From contig NZ_MUXN01000017.1 in NCBI RefSeq assembly GCF_001995215.1, positions 1 through 64,000 of the forward strand: a stretch of 64,000 nt of DNA, given 5' to 3'. Under the pieces are notes generated by a model that was given only the letters and a program-made list of their open reading frames with translations, was not told the DNA's origin and searched no databases. A program made the position numbers and the translations under genes. Source of the DNA: Amycolatopsis azurea DSM 43854 (GTDB taxonomy: Bacteria; Actinomycetota; Actinomycetes; Mycobacteriales; Pseudonocardiaceae). Shown here one piece after another: positions 57,162-64,000 of this stretch. Positions within the stretch are counted from its first letter, which is position 1; every line of letters begins with the position of its first letter.

Positions 57162-59207
57162 GTGGCTCTAGCTCTATACCGAAAGTACCGTCCGGCTACC
57201 TTCGCCGAGGTCGTCGGGCAGGAGCATGTGACCGATCCGCTGCGCACGGCGCTGGCCGCCGGTCGCATCAACCACGCCTACCTCTTCTCCGGCCCGCGCG
57301 GCTGCGGCAAGACGTCGAGCGCGCGCATCATGGCGCGTTCGCTGAACTGCGCGAAGGGCCCGACGCCGGATCCGTGCGGCGAGTGCAACTCGTGCCGGAA
57401 CCTCGCGCCCGAAGGCCCCGGCAGCGTCGACGTCACCGAGCTCGACGCCGCCAGCCACGGTGGTGTCGACGACGCCCGAGAACTGCGGGACAGGGCCTTC
57501 TACGCCCCGGCGGACTCGCGCTACCGCGTCTTCATCATCGACGAGGCGCACATGGTCACCACGCAGGGCTTCAACGCCCTGCTGAAGATCGTGGAGGAGC
57601 CGCCGGAGCACCTGATCTTCATCTTCGCGACCACCGAACCGGACAAGGTGCTGCCCACCATCCGGTCGCGGACGCACCACTACCCCTTCCGGCTGATCCC
57701 GCCGAGTTCCATGCGCGAGCTGCTCGAACGCAACGTCGCCGCCGAAGGCGCGAAGGTCGAGCCCGCCGTGTACCCGCTGGTCATCCGCGCGGGCGGTGGT
57801 TCGGCGCGGGACACGCAATCGGTGCTGGACCAGCTGCTGGCCGGAGCCGGGCCGGACGGCGTCGACTACTCGCGCGCGGTGTCCCTGCTGGGCGTCACCG
57901 ACGTCGCGCTCATCGACGGCATGGTCGACGCCCTGGCCGCGGACGACGCGGCCGCGGTGTTCGGCACCGTCGAGAGCCTCGCCGAGGCCGGGCACGACCC
58001 GCGCCGCTTCGCCACCGACCTGCTCGACCGCCTGCGCGACCTGGTGATGCTGCGTTCGGTGCCGGACGCGGGTGAGCGCGGGCTGGTCGCCGCGCCGGAC
58101 GATGAGCTCAAGAAGATGAAGGAGCAGGCGGGAAAGCTGGAGCCCGCCACGCTCTCGCGGTACGCCGACATCGTCCACAATGGACTTCTGGAGATGCGGG
58201 GCGCGACCTCGCCCCGGCTGGTACTGGAGCTGCTGACGGCGCGGATGCTGCTGCCGTCGGTCGCCGAGGGCACCGAAGCGCTGCTCGCCCGTCTCGAACG
58301 GCTCGAACGCCGGGCCGCTTCGGCTCCGGCGCCCGCTCCCAGTGCCGCTCCTCAGGCCGCCCCGGTCGCGCAGGCCGCGCCGTCGGCGCCTCCCGTCGCT
58401 CCCTCGGGCGAGCCCGTCCGCGAGTTCCAGCGGCCGTCGCAGCGAGCCGCGGCCCCCGCTCAGCCCGCGCCCGCTCCCCAGGCCGCTCCTCAACCTGCCG
58501 CCCAGCCGGTCGCGCGGCCCGAGCCGGTCGCCGAACGGCCCGCGCCCCAGCGTCCTTCCGCGCCCACCCCGCCTCCGGCCGCGCCCGCTCCGGCGCCCGC
58601 GGCGGCTTCGGCGGGCGGGACGGACGTGGAAGGTGTCCGTGGTCGCTGGCCGCACGTGCTGGCCGCGATCCGCAAGGTCCCCGGCGGCCGCAGCACCGAA
58701 GCGATGCTCACGCAGGCGAGCGTGGTGAGCGTCGAGGGCAGCGCCGTCACGCTCACACACAACGCGGAACCGCTGGCGCGCAGGCTTTCCGAGCCGCACA
58801 ACGCGGAGCGCGTCGCGGCCGCCTTCAAGGAGGTCTTCGGCGGCGACTGGCAGGTGCGGTGCGTCCACGGTGCCGCGCAGGCCCGGCAGGCCGCCGCGCC
58901 CAAGGCCGCGCCACCACCGCCCGCGCCCGAGCGGTCCTTCACCCGGCGGTCCGCCGAAGCGCCCAGCGCGGCCCCTCCGGCGCCTCCCGCGCCGAAGCCG
59001 GAGCCTCAGCGGCCGAAGGTGGCGACCGGCGAACCGGACATCCCGCTCCCGCCCGAGCCGGTCGAGGACGACGAGGATCTCTACAACGAGGACGCGAGCC
59101 CCGCGCCGCCGCCTCCGCCGCTCCCGCCCGAGAAGGATCCGGAAGAGATCGCGCGGAAGCTGCTCGCCGACCACCTCAACGCCCGCCCCCTGGACGAACG
59201 CAAGTAG
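57162..59207 (+). CDS. dnaX: DNA polymerase III subunits gamma/tau
   Basis: Clamp-loader ATPase. The 681-residue protein begins LYRKYRPATFAEVVGQEHVT, has P-loop GPRGCGKTSS at about 44-53, four zinc Cys (63, 72, 75, 78 in NCAKGPTPDPCGECNSCRN), IIDEAHMVT (Walker B) and a sensor region. Residues past about 380 are Pro/Ala-rich with tau-specific domains (LLARLERLERR; VEGVRGRWPHVLAAIRKVPGG) for polymerase and helicase contact. TAGTCT (57150-57155) ends 6 bases before GTG 57162: a leaderless start. ybaB and recR follow after an inserted amidase. Confidence 0.95.
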   Translation: MALALYRKYRPATFAEVVGQEHVTDPLRTALAAGRINHAYLFSGPRGCGKTSSARIMARSLNCAKGPTPDPCGECNSCRNLAPEGPGSVDVTELDAASHGGVDDARELRDRAFYAPADSRYRVFIIDEAHMVTTQGFNALLKIVEEPPEHLIFIFATTEPDKVLPTIRSRTHHYPFRLIPPSSMRELLERNVAAEGAKVEPAVYPLVIRAGGGSARDTQSVLDQLLAGAGPDGVDYSRAVSLLGVTDVALIDGMVDALAADDAAAVFGTVESLAEAGHDPRRFATDLLDRLRDLVMLRSVPDAGERGLVAAPDDELKKMKEQAGKLEPATLSRYADIVHNGLLEMRGATSPRLVLELLTARMLLPSVAEGTEALLARLERLERRAASAPAPAPSAAPQAAPVAQAAPSAPPVAPSGEPVREFQRPSQRAAAPAQPAPAPQAAPQPAAQPVARPEPVAERPAPQRPSAPTPPPAAPAPAPAAASAGGTDVEGVRGRWPHVLAAIRKVPGGRSTEAMLTQASVVSVEGSAVTLTHNAEPLARRLSEPHNAERVAAAFKEVFGGDWQVRCVHGAAQARQAAAPKAAPPPPAPERSFTRRSAEAPSAAPPAPPAPKPEPQRPKVATGEPDIPLPPEPVEDDEDLYNEDASPAPPPPPLPPEKDPEEIARKLLADHLNARPLDERK

Positions 59208-59254
59208 TCCTCTGGATGCGGTACTTGCACACGCAAGGACCGCATTCAGAGGAC
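59207..59254 (+). terminator. 48-bp palindrome overlapping the dnaX stop codon
   Basis: GTCCTCTGgATGCGGT and a near-perfect complement start at the last base of the TAG stop and fold around an ACAC loop. It lies between convergent dnaX and amidase genes. Confidence 0.75.
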
Positions 59255-59270
59255 GAAACGCGGGAAGAAG

Positions 59271-60131
59271 TCAGCGGGCGAGGTAGTCCTCGATGGCCTT
59301 CGCGATGACGGCGGCGTACTGCTGGCGCCCTTCTTCGCTCGACATCGCCGCAGCCTCGTCGGCGTTGCGCATGTTGCCGCATTCGACGAGCGCGGAAGGG
59401 CGGGTCGAGAGGTTGAGCCCGCCGAGATCGGCGCGCGGCGCGAGCCCGTTCGAGCCGAGGTAGGTCGACGTCGGGAAGCCGCCCGCGCGGATGCCGTCCC
59501 GCAACACCGTCGCGAGTTTCACCGAGGGCTCGCCCTGCTGCGCGTTCAGCGGCGGCGCCGGGTAGGCGACGTGGAATCCGTGCGCACCGGCGGAATTCGA
59601 GCCGTCGGCGTGGATCGACACGACCGCGTCCGCCTGGGCGTCGTTCCCGATCGCGGCGCGTTCGTTGACGCACGGCCCGACGCCGGTGTCGTTCTGCCGG
59701 GTGAGGACGACCCGGATTCCCTTGGCGGTCAAGGCTTGCGCGATCCGCTGCGACACGTCCCAGGTGAACGCGTGCTCGGAATAGCCGGAATTCGTCGAGG
59801 TTCCGGTGGTGTTGCACGGTTTCGTCTTCCCGCGCCCCGCCGGGACCTGCTTGTTGATCTCGCCGGGCTTGCTCGCGTTGCCGCCGTTGTGGCCGGGATC
59901 CAGCACGACGACCTTGCCCGTCTTCGGCTGCTGGGTGGCCGGAGGCGGCACCGGCGCGCTCGACGACGGCGGCGCCGCGCTCGACGAGGGGCTCGGCTGC
60001 GGAAGAGTGGTGAAGACCGTGGTGGTCCCCGGTGCCGACGGGTTTCCCGCCGGTGGCGCGGCGGTGTCCACGCCGCACGCCGCGAACAGCGTCAATCCGA
60101 TCGCCAGCACAAGGCCCATCCGTCGTCGCAC
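59271..60131 (-). CDS. N-acetylmuramoyl-L-alanine amidase (Amidase_3) lipoprotein
   Basis: A 286-residue exported zinc amidase that cleaves the bond between muramic acid and the stem peptide. It has a lipobox-like AAC at residue 19, a Ser/Pro linker to about 70, then VVVLDPGHNGGN (zinc His), EHAFTWDVSQRI (zinc Glu), LTRQND, VSIHADGSNS (zinc His) and a catalytic Glu in SALVECGNM. Rv3717 of Mycobacterium is a likely relative. It sits inverted between dnaX and ybaB. Confidence 0.9.
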   Translation of the reverse strand: MRRRMGLVLAIGLTLFAACGVDTAAPPAGNPSAPGTTTVFTTLPQPSPSSSAAPPSSSAPVPPPATQQPKTGKVVVLDPGHNGGNASKPGEINKQVPAGRGKTKPCNTTGTSTNSGYSEHAFTWDVSQRIAQALTAKGIRVVLTRQNDTGVGPCVNERAAIGNDAQADAVVSIHADGSNSAGAHGFHVAYPAPPLNAQQGEPSVKLATVLRDGIRAGGFPTSTYLGSNGLAPRADLGGLNLSTRPSALVECGNMRNADEAAAMSSEEGRQQYAAVIAKAIEDYLAR

Positions 60132-60208
60132 GGCGCCAACGGTGCCATACGCGTGACGGCTAGTCTGGTAGGCGGCACAGGATTTTCCAGGAGAGGACCG
60201 ATCGGATC

Positions 60209-60565
60209 ATGGTGCAACCCGGTGGCGGCTTCGACCTGTCGCAGATCATGCAGCAGGCCCAGCAGATGCAGCAGAAGCTGGTCGAAGCCCAGGAGGAGCT
60301 GGCCAACACGGAGGTGACCGGCACTTCCGGCGGCGGTCTCGTCACCGCGACCGTGTCCGGCGACAGCCAGCTGAAGTCGCTGGCCATCGACCCCAAGGTG
60401 GTCGACCCCGACGACGTCGAGACCCTTTCCGACCTGGTCGTCGCGGCCGTGCGGGACGCCTCGGCCAACGCGCAGAAGCTCACCGAACAGAAGCTCGGCC
60501 CGCTCGCCGGCGGCCTCGGCGGCGGGATGCCGGACCTCGGCGGCTTCCCCGGGCTCGGCGGCTAG
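60209..60565 (+). CDS. YbaB/EbfC nucleoid-associated protein
   Basis: A 118-residue small DNA-binding dimer: FDLSQIMQQAQQMQQKLVEAQEEL then EVTGTSGGGLVTATVSG and VDPDDVETLSDLVVAAVRDA, the conserved YbaB order, with a Gly/Leu-rich tail. ATG 60209 has CAGGAGAGG upstream. RecR follows with only one base between, a widely conserved pair. Confidence 0.93.
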   Translation: MVQPGGGFDLSQIMQQAQQMQQKLVEAQEELANTEVTGTSGGGLVTATVSGDSQLKSLAIDPKVVDPDDVETLSDLVVAAVRDASANAQKLTEQKLGPLAGGLGGGMPDLGGFPGLGG

Positions 60566-60566
60566 C

Positions 60567-61163
60567 TTGTACGAGGGTGTCGTCCAGGATCTGATCGACG
60601 AACTCGGGCGGCTGCCCGGCGTCGGTCCCAAGAGCGCGCAGCGGATCGCCTTCCACCTGCTGGCGGCCGATCCCGCGGACATCGCGCGGTTGCAGGAAGT
60701 GCTCGGCAAGGTCAAGGAAGGCGTGCAGTTCTGCGAGGTCTGCGGCAACGTCTCGGAGCAGGAGACCTGCCGGATCTGCCGCGACACCCGCCGCGACCTC
60801 ACGGTCATCTGCGTGGTCGAGGAGCCCAAGGACGTGCTCGCCGTCGAGCGGACGCGCGAGTTCAAGGGCCGCTACCACGTGCTCGGCGGCGCGCTGGACC
60901 CGTTGTCCGGCATCGGGCCGGAGCAGCTGCGCATGCGTGAGCTGCTCGCGCGGATCGGCGGCGCGGAGATCAGCGAGATCATCATCGCGACCGACCCGAA
61001 CACCGAAGGCGAGGCGACCGCGACGTACCTCGTGCGGATGCTTCGCGACTTCCCCGGCTTGACGGTGACGCGGCTGGCGTCCGGTCTGCCGATGGGCGGT
61101 GACCTGGAGTTCGCGGACGAGCTGACGCTGGGCCGCGCTCTGTCGGGCCGCCGGGCTCTCTAG
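60567..61163 (+). CDS. recR: Recombination protein RecR
   Basis: A 198-residue protein of the RecFOR pathway that helps load RecA at gaps. It has an HhH (LGRLPGVGPKSAQRIAFHLL), a zinc finger with four Cys (FCEVCGNVSEQETCRIC), a Toprim domain (TVICVVEEPKDVLAVERTREF, IIATDPNTEGEATATYL) and a Walker-B-like tail GLPMGGDLEFADELTLGRAL. Full length. The start is TTG 60567. Confidence 0.95.
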   Translation: MYEGVVQDLIDELGRLPGVGPKSAQRIAFHLLAADPADIARLQEVLGKVKEGVQFCEVCGNVSEQETCRICRDTRRDLTVICVVEEPKDVLAVERTREFKGRYHVLGGALDPLSGIGPEQLRMRELLARIGGAEISEIIIATDPNTEGEATATYLVRMLRDFPGLTVTRLASGLPMGGDLEFADELTLGRALSGRRAL

Positions 61164-61166
61164 CCT

Positions 61167-61229
61167 CGAAGTACATGAAGGCCCCCTTCCTTGCGCCAGG
61201 CGCAAGGAAGGGGGCCTTCATGTACTTCG
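61167..61229. repeat. Dispersed palindrome, copy 3, acting as terminator
   Basis: A 63-bp palindrome begins 4 bases after the recR stop. Arms CGAAGTACATGAAGGCCCCC and complement, with a TTGCGCC/GGCGCAA centre. It lies between convergent recR and wecB. Confidence 0.85.
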
Positions 61230-61281
61230 GAAAGCCGCGGGATCAGACGTCGCCCACCCATCGGTGGGGTTTCAGGCTCCG

Positions 61282-62394
61282 TCAGCAGTAGCCGAGGCGC
61301 GCGAGGGTGTCGACGATGATCTCCGACGGGTGGAACTTGTCGACCCAGGACTCGCCGCGGCGGTTCTGGTAGGTGTCGAGGAAGTTCTGCAGCTTGTCCC
61401 CGCGCATCTCGGTCAGCACGACGGTCTCGCCGAGGTGCTGCGGCGTCTCGGTGCGCTCGCGGTGCACGGCGCACGGCAGGCCGAGGTAGTAGCACTCGGC
61501 CGAAAGGCCGCCCGAGTCGGTGACGACGTACTCGGCGCGCGCGACCAGCGGCAGGAACTTCAGGTACCGCATCTTCGGCTGGATGATGAAGTTCTTCTCG
61601 TCGAAGAGGTTCGCCAGGCCCAGCGCGCGGATCTTCTCGCGCTCCGGCGCGCCCGCCATGTAGAGGATCGGCATCTGCTTGCTCTGCTCGCGCAGGATCT
61701 CCAGCGCCTCGCGGTACTTGTCCGCGCGCGAGACCAGCTCGAAGCGGTGCAGGGTGGCGAGGCCGAACTTCTCCGGCAGGCCTTCGACGTCGAGCGGGCC
61801 GTTGATGGCCATCCGCATCGCGTCGATCGCGGTGTTCGCCTCGGTGTCGACGACGACGCCGCGCGCGTTGCGGAGGTTGTTCACCTCACGCGCGCTCGGC
61901 GCGAAGTGCATGTCGACGATCTTCGCGGCGATCTTCCGGTTCAGCTCCTCCGGCAGCGGCGACATGATGCTGCCCGACCGCGCGCCCGCCTCGACGTGCC
62001 CGACCCGCGACTTGAGGATCCGCTTTCCGATGAGCGAGCCGTACGGCGTGGTGAAGGTGTCGCCGTGCACCAGCACCAGCGGCGGACGGCCGTCCTCGAC
62101 CAGCGCGGCCTTCAGCTCGGCGCGGCGGCTCCACGCGGTCCGCAGCACCTGCGCGGCCCAGCCCGGCACCTGCGCGGGCGACTCCAGGTTGTGCGCCTTC
62201 TCCTTCGGCACGAGCCAGACGTCGGGCTCCGGGAGGTTCAGGTCGGCGAGCACGTCCGAGACCTCGTCGACGTGCTGGGCGGTGAACCAGATCTTCGGCC
62301 GGACCCCGCGTTCGAGGATGCCGTGGTAGACCGGCGCGATTTTGATCAGTTCCGCCGTGGTGCCGAGAATGAAGGAAATCACCGGAAGAGCCAT
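61282..62394 (-). CDS. wecB: UDP-N-acetylglucosamine 2-epimerase family
   Basis: Probably forms UDP-ManNAc for wall or capsule glycans. The 370-residue GT-B-like protein has LGTTAELIKIAPVYHGI, VHGDTFTTPYGS, GHVEAGARSGSIMSPLPEELNRK (in parts), LATLHRFE and VTDSGGLSAECYYLGLP, with HRERTETPQHL carrying the catalytic acidic residues. Acts in the cytosol. It is divergent from the GT2 gene and shares the 62395-62455 promoter zone. Confidence 0.88.
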   Translation of the reverse strand: MALPVISFILGTTAELIKIAPVYHGILERGVRPKIWFTAQHVDEVSDVLADLNLPEPDVWLVPKEKAHNLESPAQVPGWAAQVLRTAWSRRAELKAALVEDGRPPLVLVHGDTFTTPYGSLIGKRILKSRVGHVEAGARSGSIMSPLPEELNRKIAAKIVDMHFAPSAREVNNLRNARGVVVDTEANTAIDAMRMAINGPLDVEGLPEKFGLATLHRFELVSRADKYREALEILREQSKQMPILYMAGAPEREKIRALGLANLFDEKNFIIQPKMRYLKFLPLVARAEYVVTDSGGLSAECYYLGLPCAVHRERTETPQHLGETVVLTEMRGDKLQNFLDTYQNRRGESWVDKFHPSEIIVDTLARLGYC

Positions 62395-62455
62395 TCTGTC
62401 GGGGTCTGCGGTGCCCGAAGGATACTGGTGGGCCGCGCAAGGTAGCCTCGCCGGG

Positions 62456-63472
62456 GTGAGTGCGAATTCGCTCCTCCCGGCCCTGTCCGTCGTGATCCCG
62501 GTCTACAACGAGCAGAACTGGATCGACCGCAGTGTGGGCGCGCTGATCGCGTCGGCACAGGCGGCGAACTGGCCGGTCGAGGTGGTCGTGGTCGACGACG
62601 GCAGCACCGACGGCACCGGCGACAAGCTCACCAGGCTGCAGGAGTTGTACGGCATCACCGTCCTCTCCCAGCCGAACAGCGGCCGGTTCGAGGCTCGCCG
62701 GGCGGGGATCGCGAAGGCGTCCGGGCGGCAGATCCTGCTGCTCGACAGCCGCGTGATCGTGGACTCCGGCTCGCTCACCTTCCTGCGCGACCAGCTCGTG
62801 GACCACCCCGAGCGCACGGTGTGGAACGGTCACATCAACGTCGCGTCCGAACACAATCCGTACGCGGGATTCATGGCGGGTCTGGTGAAGATCCCATGGC
62901 GCCGTTATTGCGCGAACCCGCGGTTGATGTCGTTCGGTATCGAGGAGTTCGACGTCTTCCCCAAAGGCACCGGATTCTTTTCCGCGCCGAAGGACGTTCT
63001 CGAGGATTCGTCCAACGCGTTCGAGTCGCTCTTCGAAGACGTTCGTTTCGCCAGTGACGACACGGGTGTTCTCCGCTGGATCGCGGAACGGCACCGAATC
63101 TTCCTCGCCCCGGAGTTCTCCGCGACCTATCACGGGCGGGATTCCTTCAAGAAGTTCATCGGGCAGTCGTATTTCCGCGGCACCACGTTCGTCGATTCGT
63201 ATCTCGCGTCGCCCGGTCCCGCGCGCAACGGCCTGTTCGCCGCGATGGCCGTCGGAGTGCTCGGGCTCGGTGTCGCCGCGAAGCGCCCGAAGACCGCTGT
63301 CGCGCTGGCCGCCGCCGGTTCGACGGCCGCCGGGTTCGCGGTGACGAAGTTCGGCGCGACCAAGGCCGAGGCCAAGGCCGTCGCCCAGCTCACGCCTGTG
63401 TTCGCCGCAGGGTTCGGGGCCGGGGCGGTCCGGGGTCTCCTCATGGCGCTGCGGGCGCGGCTGCGTAAATGA
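62456..63472 (+). CDS. Glycosyltransferase family 2
   Basis: A 338-residue inverting transferase: SVVIPVYNEQNWIDRSV, VVVVDDGSTDGTGDKL, LLLDSRVIVDSGSL in place of the usual DxD region, and a C-terminal half with DDTGVLRWIAERHRI and two hydrophobic helices near the end (GLFAAMAVGVLGLGVA, AVALAAAGSTAAGFAV). It uses a sugar nucleotide to extend a lipid-linked or wall glycan. TAGCCT (62443-62448) ends 7 bases before GTG 62456: leaderless. Its stop overlaps the next gene as ATGA. Confidence 0.87.
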   Translation: MSANSLLPALSVVIPVYNEQNWIDRSVGALIASAQAANWPVEVVVVDDGSTDGTGDKLTRLQELYGITVLSQPNSGRFEARRAGIAKASGRQILLLDSRVIVDSGSLTFLRDQLVDHPERTVWNGHINVASEHNPYAGFMAGLVKIPWRRYCANPRLMSFGIEEFDVFPKGTGFFSAPKDVLEDSSNAFESLFEDVRFASDDTGVLRWIAERHRIFLAPEFSATYHGRDSFKKFIGQSYFRGTTFVDSYLASPGPARNGLFAAMAVGVLGLGVAAKRPKTAVALAAAGSTAAGFAVTKFGATKAEAKAVAQLTPVFAAGFGAGAVRGLLMALRARLRK

Positions 63473-64000
63473 GCACCGTGGCTGACGAAACCGGCGAGAA
63501 ACTGGCCAAGAGCACCGGGAAATCCGCCGGCCGCATCGGCGTCTACCTGCTGATCGCGATCGCGCTCGGCTATGTCCTCACCGTGGTCTGGGGCCGGACG
63601 CTGTCGACGGCTGACAACGCTGTCCTGCTCTCGTTCTGGGGCATGCTGATGGGGCTGGGCGCCGCCCTGTCCCCGCTCGAACAGGAGATCTCGCGCCAGT
63701 CCGCGCACGCCGCGCTCGAAGGCCGCAAGGCCGGGCGACCGGCCGTGATCGCCTTCGTCACCAGCCTGGTCGCGGTCGCCGTCGTGGCCCTGTTCACGCT
63801 GATCCCGCCGGTGACCGACAAGGTCTACGGCGGCCAGTTCGCGCTCGCGGTGATCGTGCTGGCGGGCGGGGTTTCGTTCGCCTTCCAGTTCGCCGCGCGC
63901 GGCCTGCTCATCGGCCAGGACCACGTCCGGTCCTACTCGTGGCTGATCCTGGTCGAGGCCGCGGTGCGGATCCTCGTGGTCGCCGCCCTCGTGGTCGCCG
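63469..64000 (+). CDS. Flippase-like membrane protein, cut by window end
   Basis: The first 177 residues of a multi-spanning protein: a short cytosolic start, helices at IGVYLLIAIALGYVLTVVW, SFWGMLMGLGAALSP, AVIAFVTSLVAVAVVALF-like, and further segments; SPLEQEISR lies between. The pattern of MATE/polysaccharide flippases and the coupling to a GT2 gene (ATGA overlap) and wecB suggest a lipid-linked sugar flippase. The full length is outside the window. Confidence 0.65.
   Translation, partial: MSTVADETGEKLAKSTGKSAGRIGVYLLIAIALGYVLTVVWGRTLSTADNAVLLSFWGMLMGLGAALSPLEQEISRQSAHAALEGRKAGRPAVIAFVTSLVAVAVVALFTLIPPVTDKVYGGQFALAVIVLAGGVSFAFQFAARGLLIGQDHVRSYSWLILVEAAVRILVVAALVVA

Noticed and set aside
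1..64000. CRISPR arrays, prophage, insertion sequences and biosynthetic megasynthases.
   Set aside because: No regularly spaced repeats, no transposase, integrase or phage structural genes and no PKS/NRPS modules were seen.

Overview
The window is a chromosomal stretch of a high-GC actinobacterium. Dispersed GAAGGCCCCCTTCC palindromes, TANNNT leaderless promoters, frequent GTG/TTG starts, a HelD/HelR-type RNA polymerase recycling ATPase, Tat and LGFP-repeat proteins and the dnaX-ybaB-recR block with the 4.5S RNA nearby all fit Pseudonocardiales. Amycolatopsis is the best guess; this is inference, not a database match. No phage, integrase, transposase, CRISPR array or biosynthetic megasynthase was seen.

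Layout. 1-5.3 kb: the start of a probable envelope protein, a leftward set (alpha/beta hydrolase, idi, GGDEF), a small secreted protein, dusB, and a HicA/HicB-like pair whose hicA lacks a normal start codon. 5.4-13.1 kb: cis-prenyltransferase, DUF2339-type membrane protein, PPOX-class enzyme, SodC-like protein, EamA permease, small membrane proteins, Tat-exported phosphoesterase with a LamG-like domain. 13.2-24.8 kb: HelD/HelR-like ATPase behind a palindrome, Lrp regulator, lysA, a desaturase operon with two tiny proteins, DapA-like lyase, GH18 chitinase with a dre-like site, M20 amidohydrolase with a UPF0303 protein, and the tadA pair. 24.8-30.8 kb: CsbD, tRNA-Ser(CGA), DUF305 lipoprotein, SnoaL/LEH-like protein, BNR protein, large secreted nuclease.

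30.8-38.3 kb is the most unusual part. A leftward five-gene operon encodes two small helical proteins that share a C-terminal YxxRL ending, a 51-residue protein, a soluble EccC/FtsK-like ATPase with one active and one degenerate ATPase domain, and a coiled-coil protein. Past tRNA-Ser(GGA) lies a PP2C phosphatase, divergent from an HTH-N6-methyltransferase-like protein and a coupled soluble Ser/Thr kinase, with a 19-bp palindrome between them. I read this as a candidate compact type VII-like translocase with a phospho-switch; that functional link is inference.

38.4-45 kb: L,D-transpeptidase lipoprotein and a tandem pair of secreted sugar-dehydrogenase/PKD/LGFP proteins. 45-55 kb: hydroxyacyl-CoA dehydrogenase, two TetR regulators (one with palindromic operators facing a deazaflavin-dependent reductase), a NarL-type and an OmpR-type two-component system (the latter with 11-bp-phased CACAG repeats), and a protein with two P-loop kinase halves. 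55-64 kb: threonine dehydratase-like enzyme, 4.5S RNA, spermidine-synthase-like protein, dnaX, amidase, ybaB, recR, and the start of a glycan cluster (wecB, GT2, flippase-like, cut by the window end).
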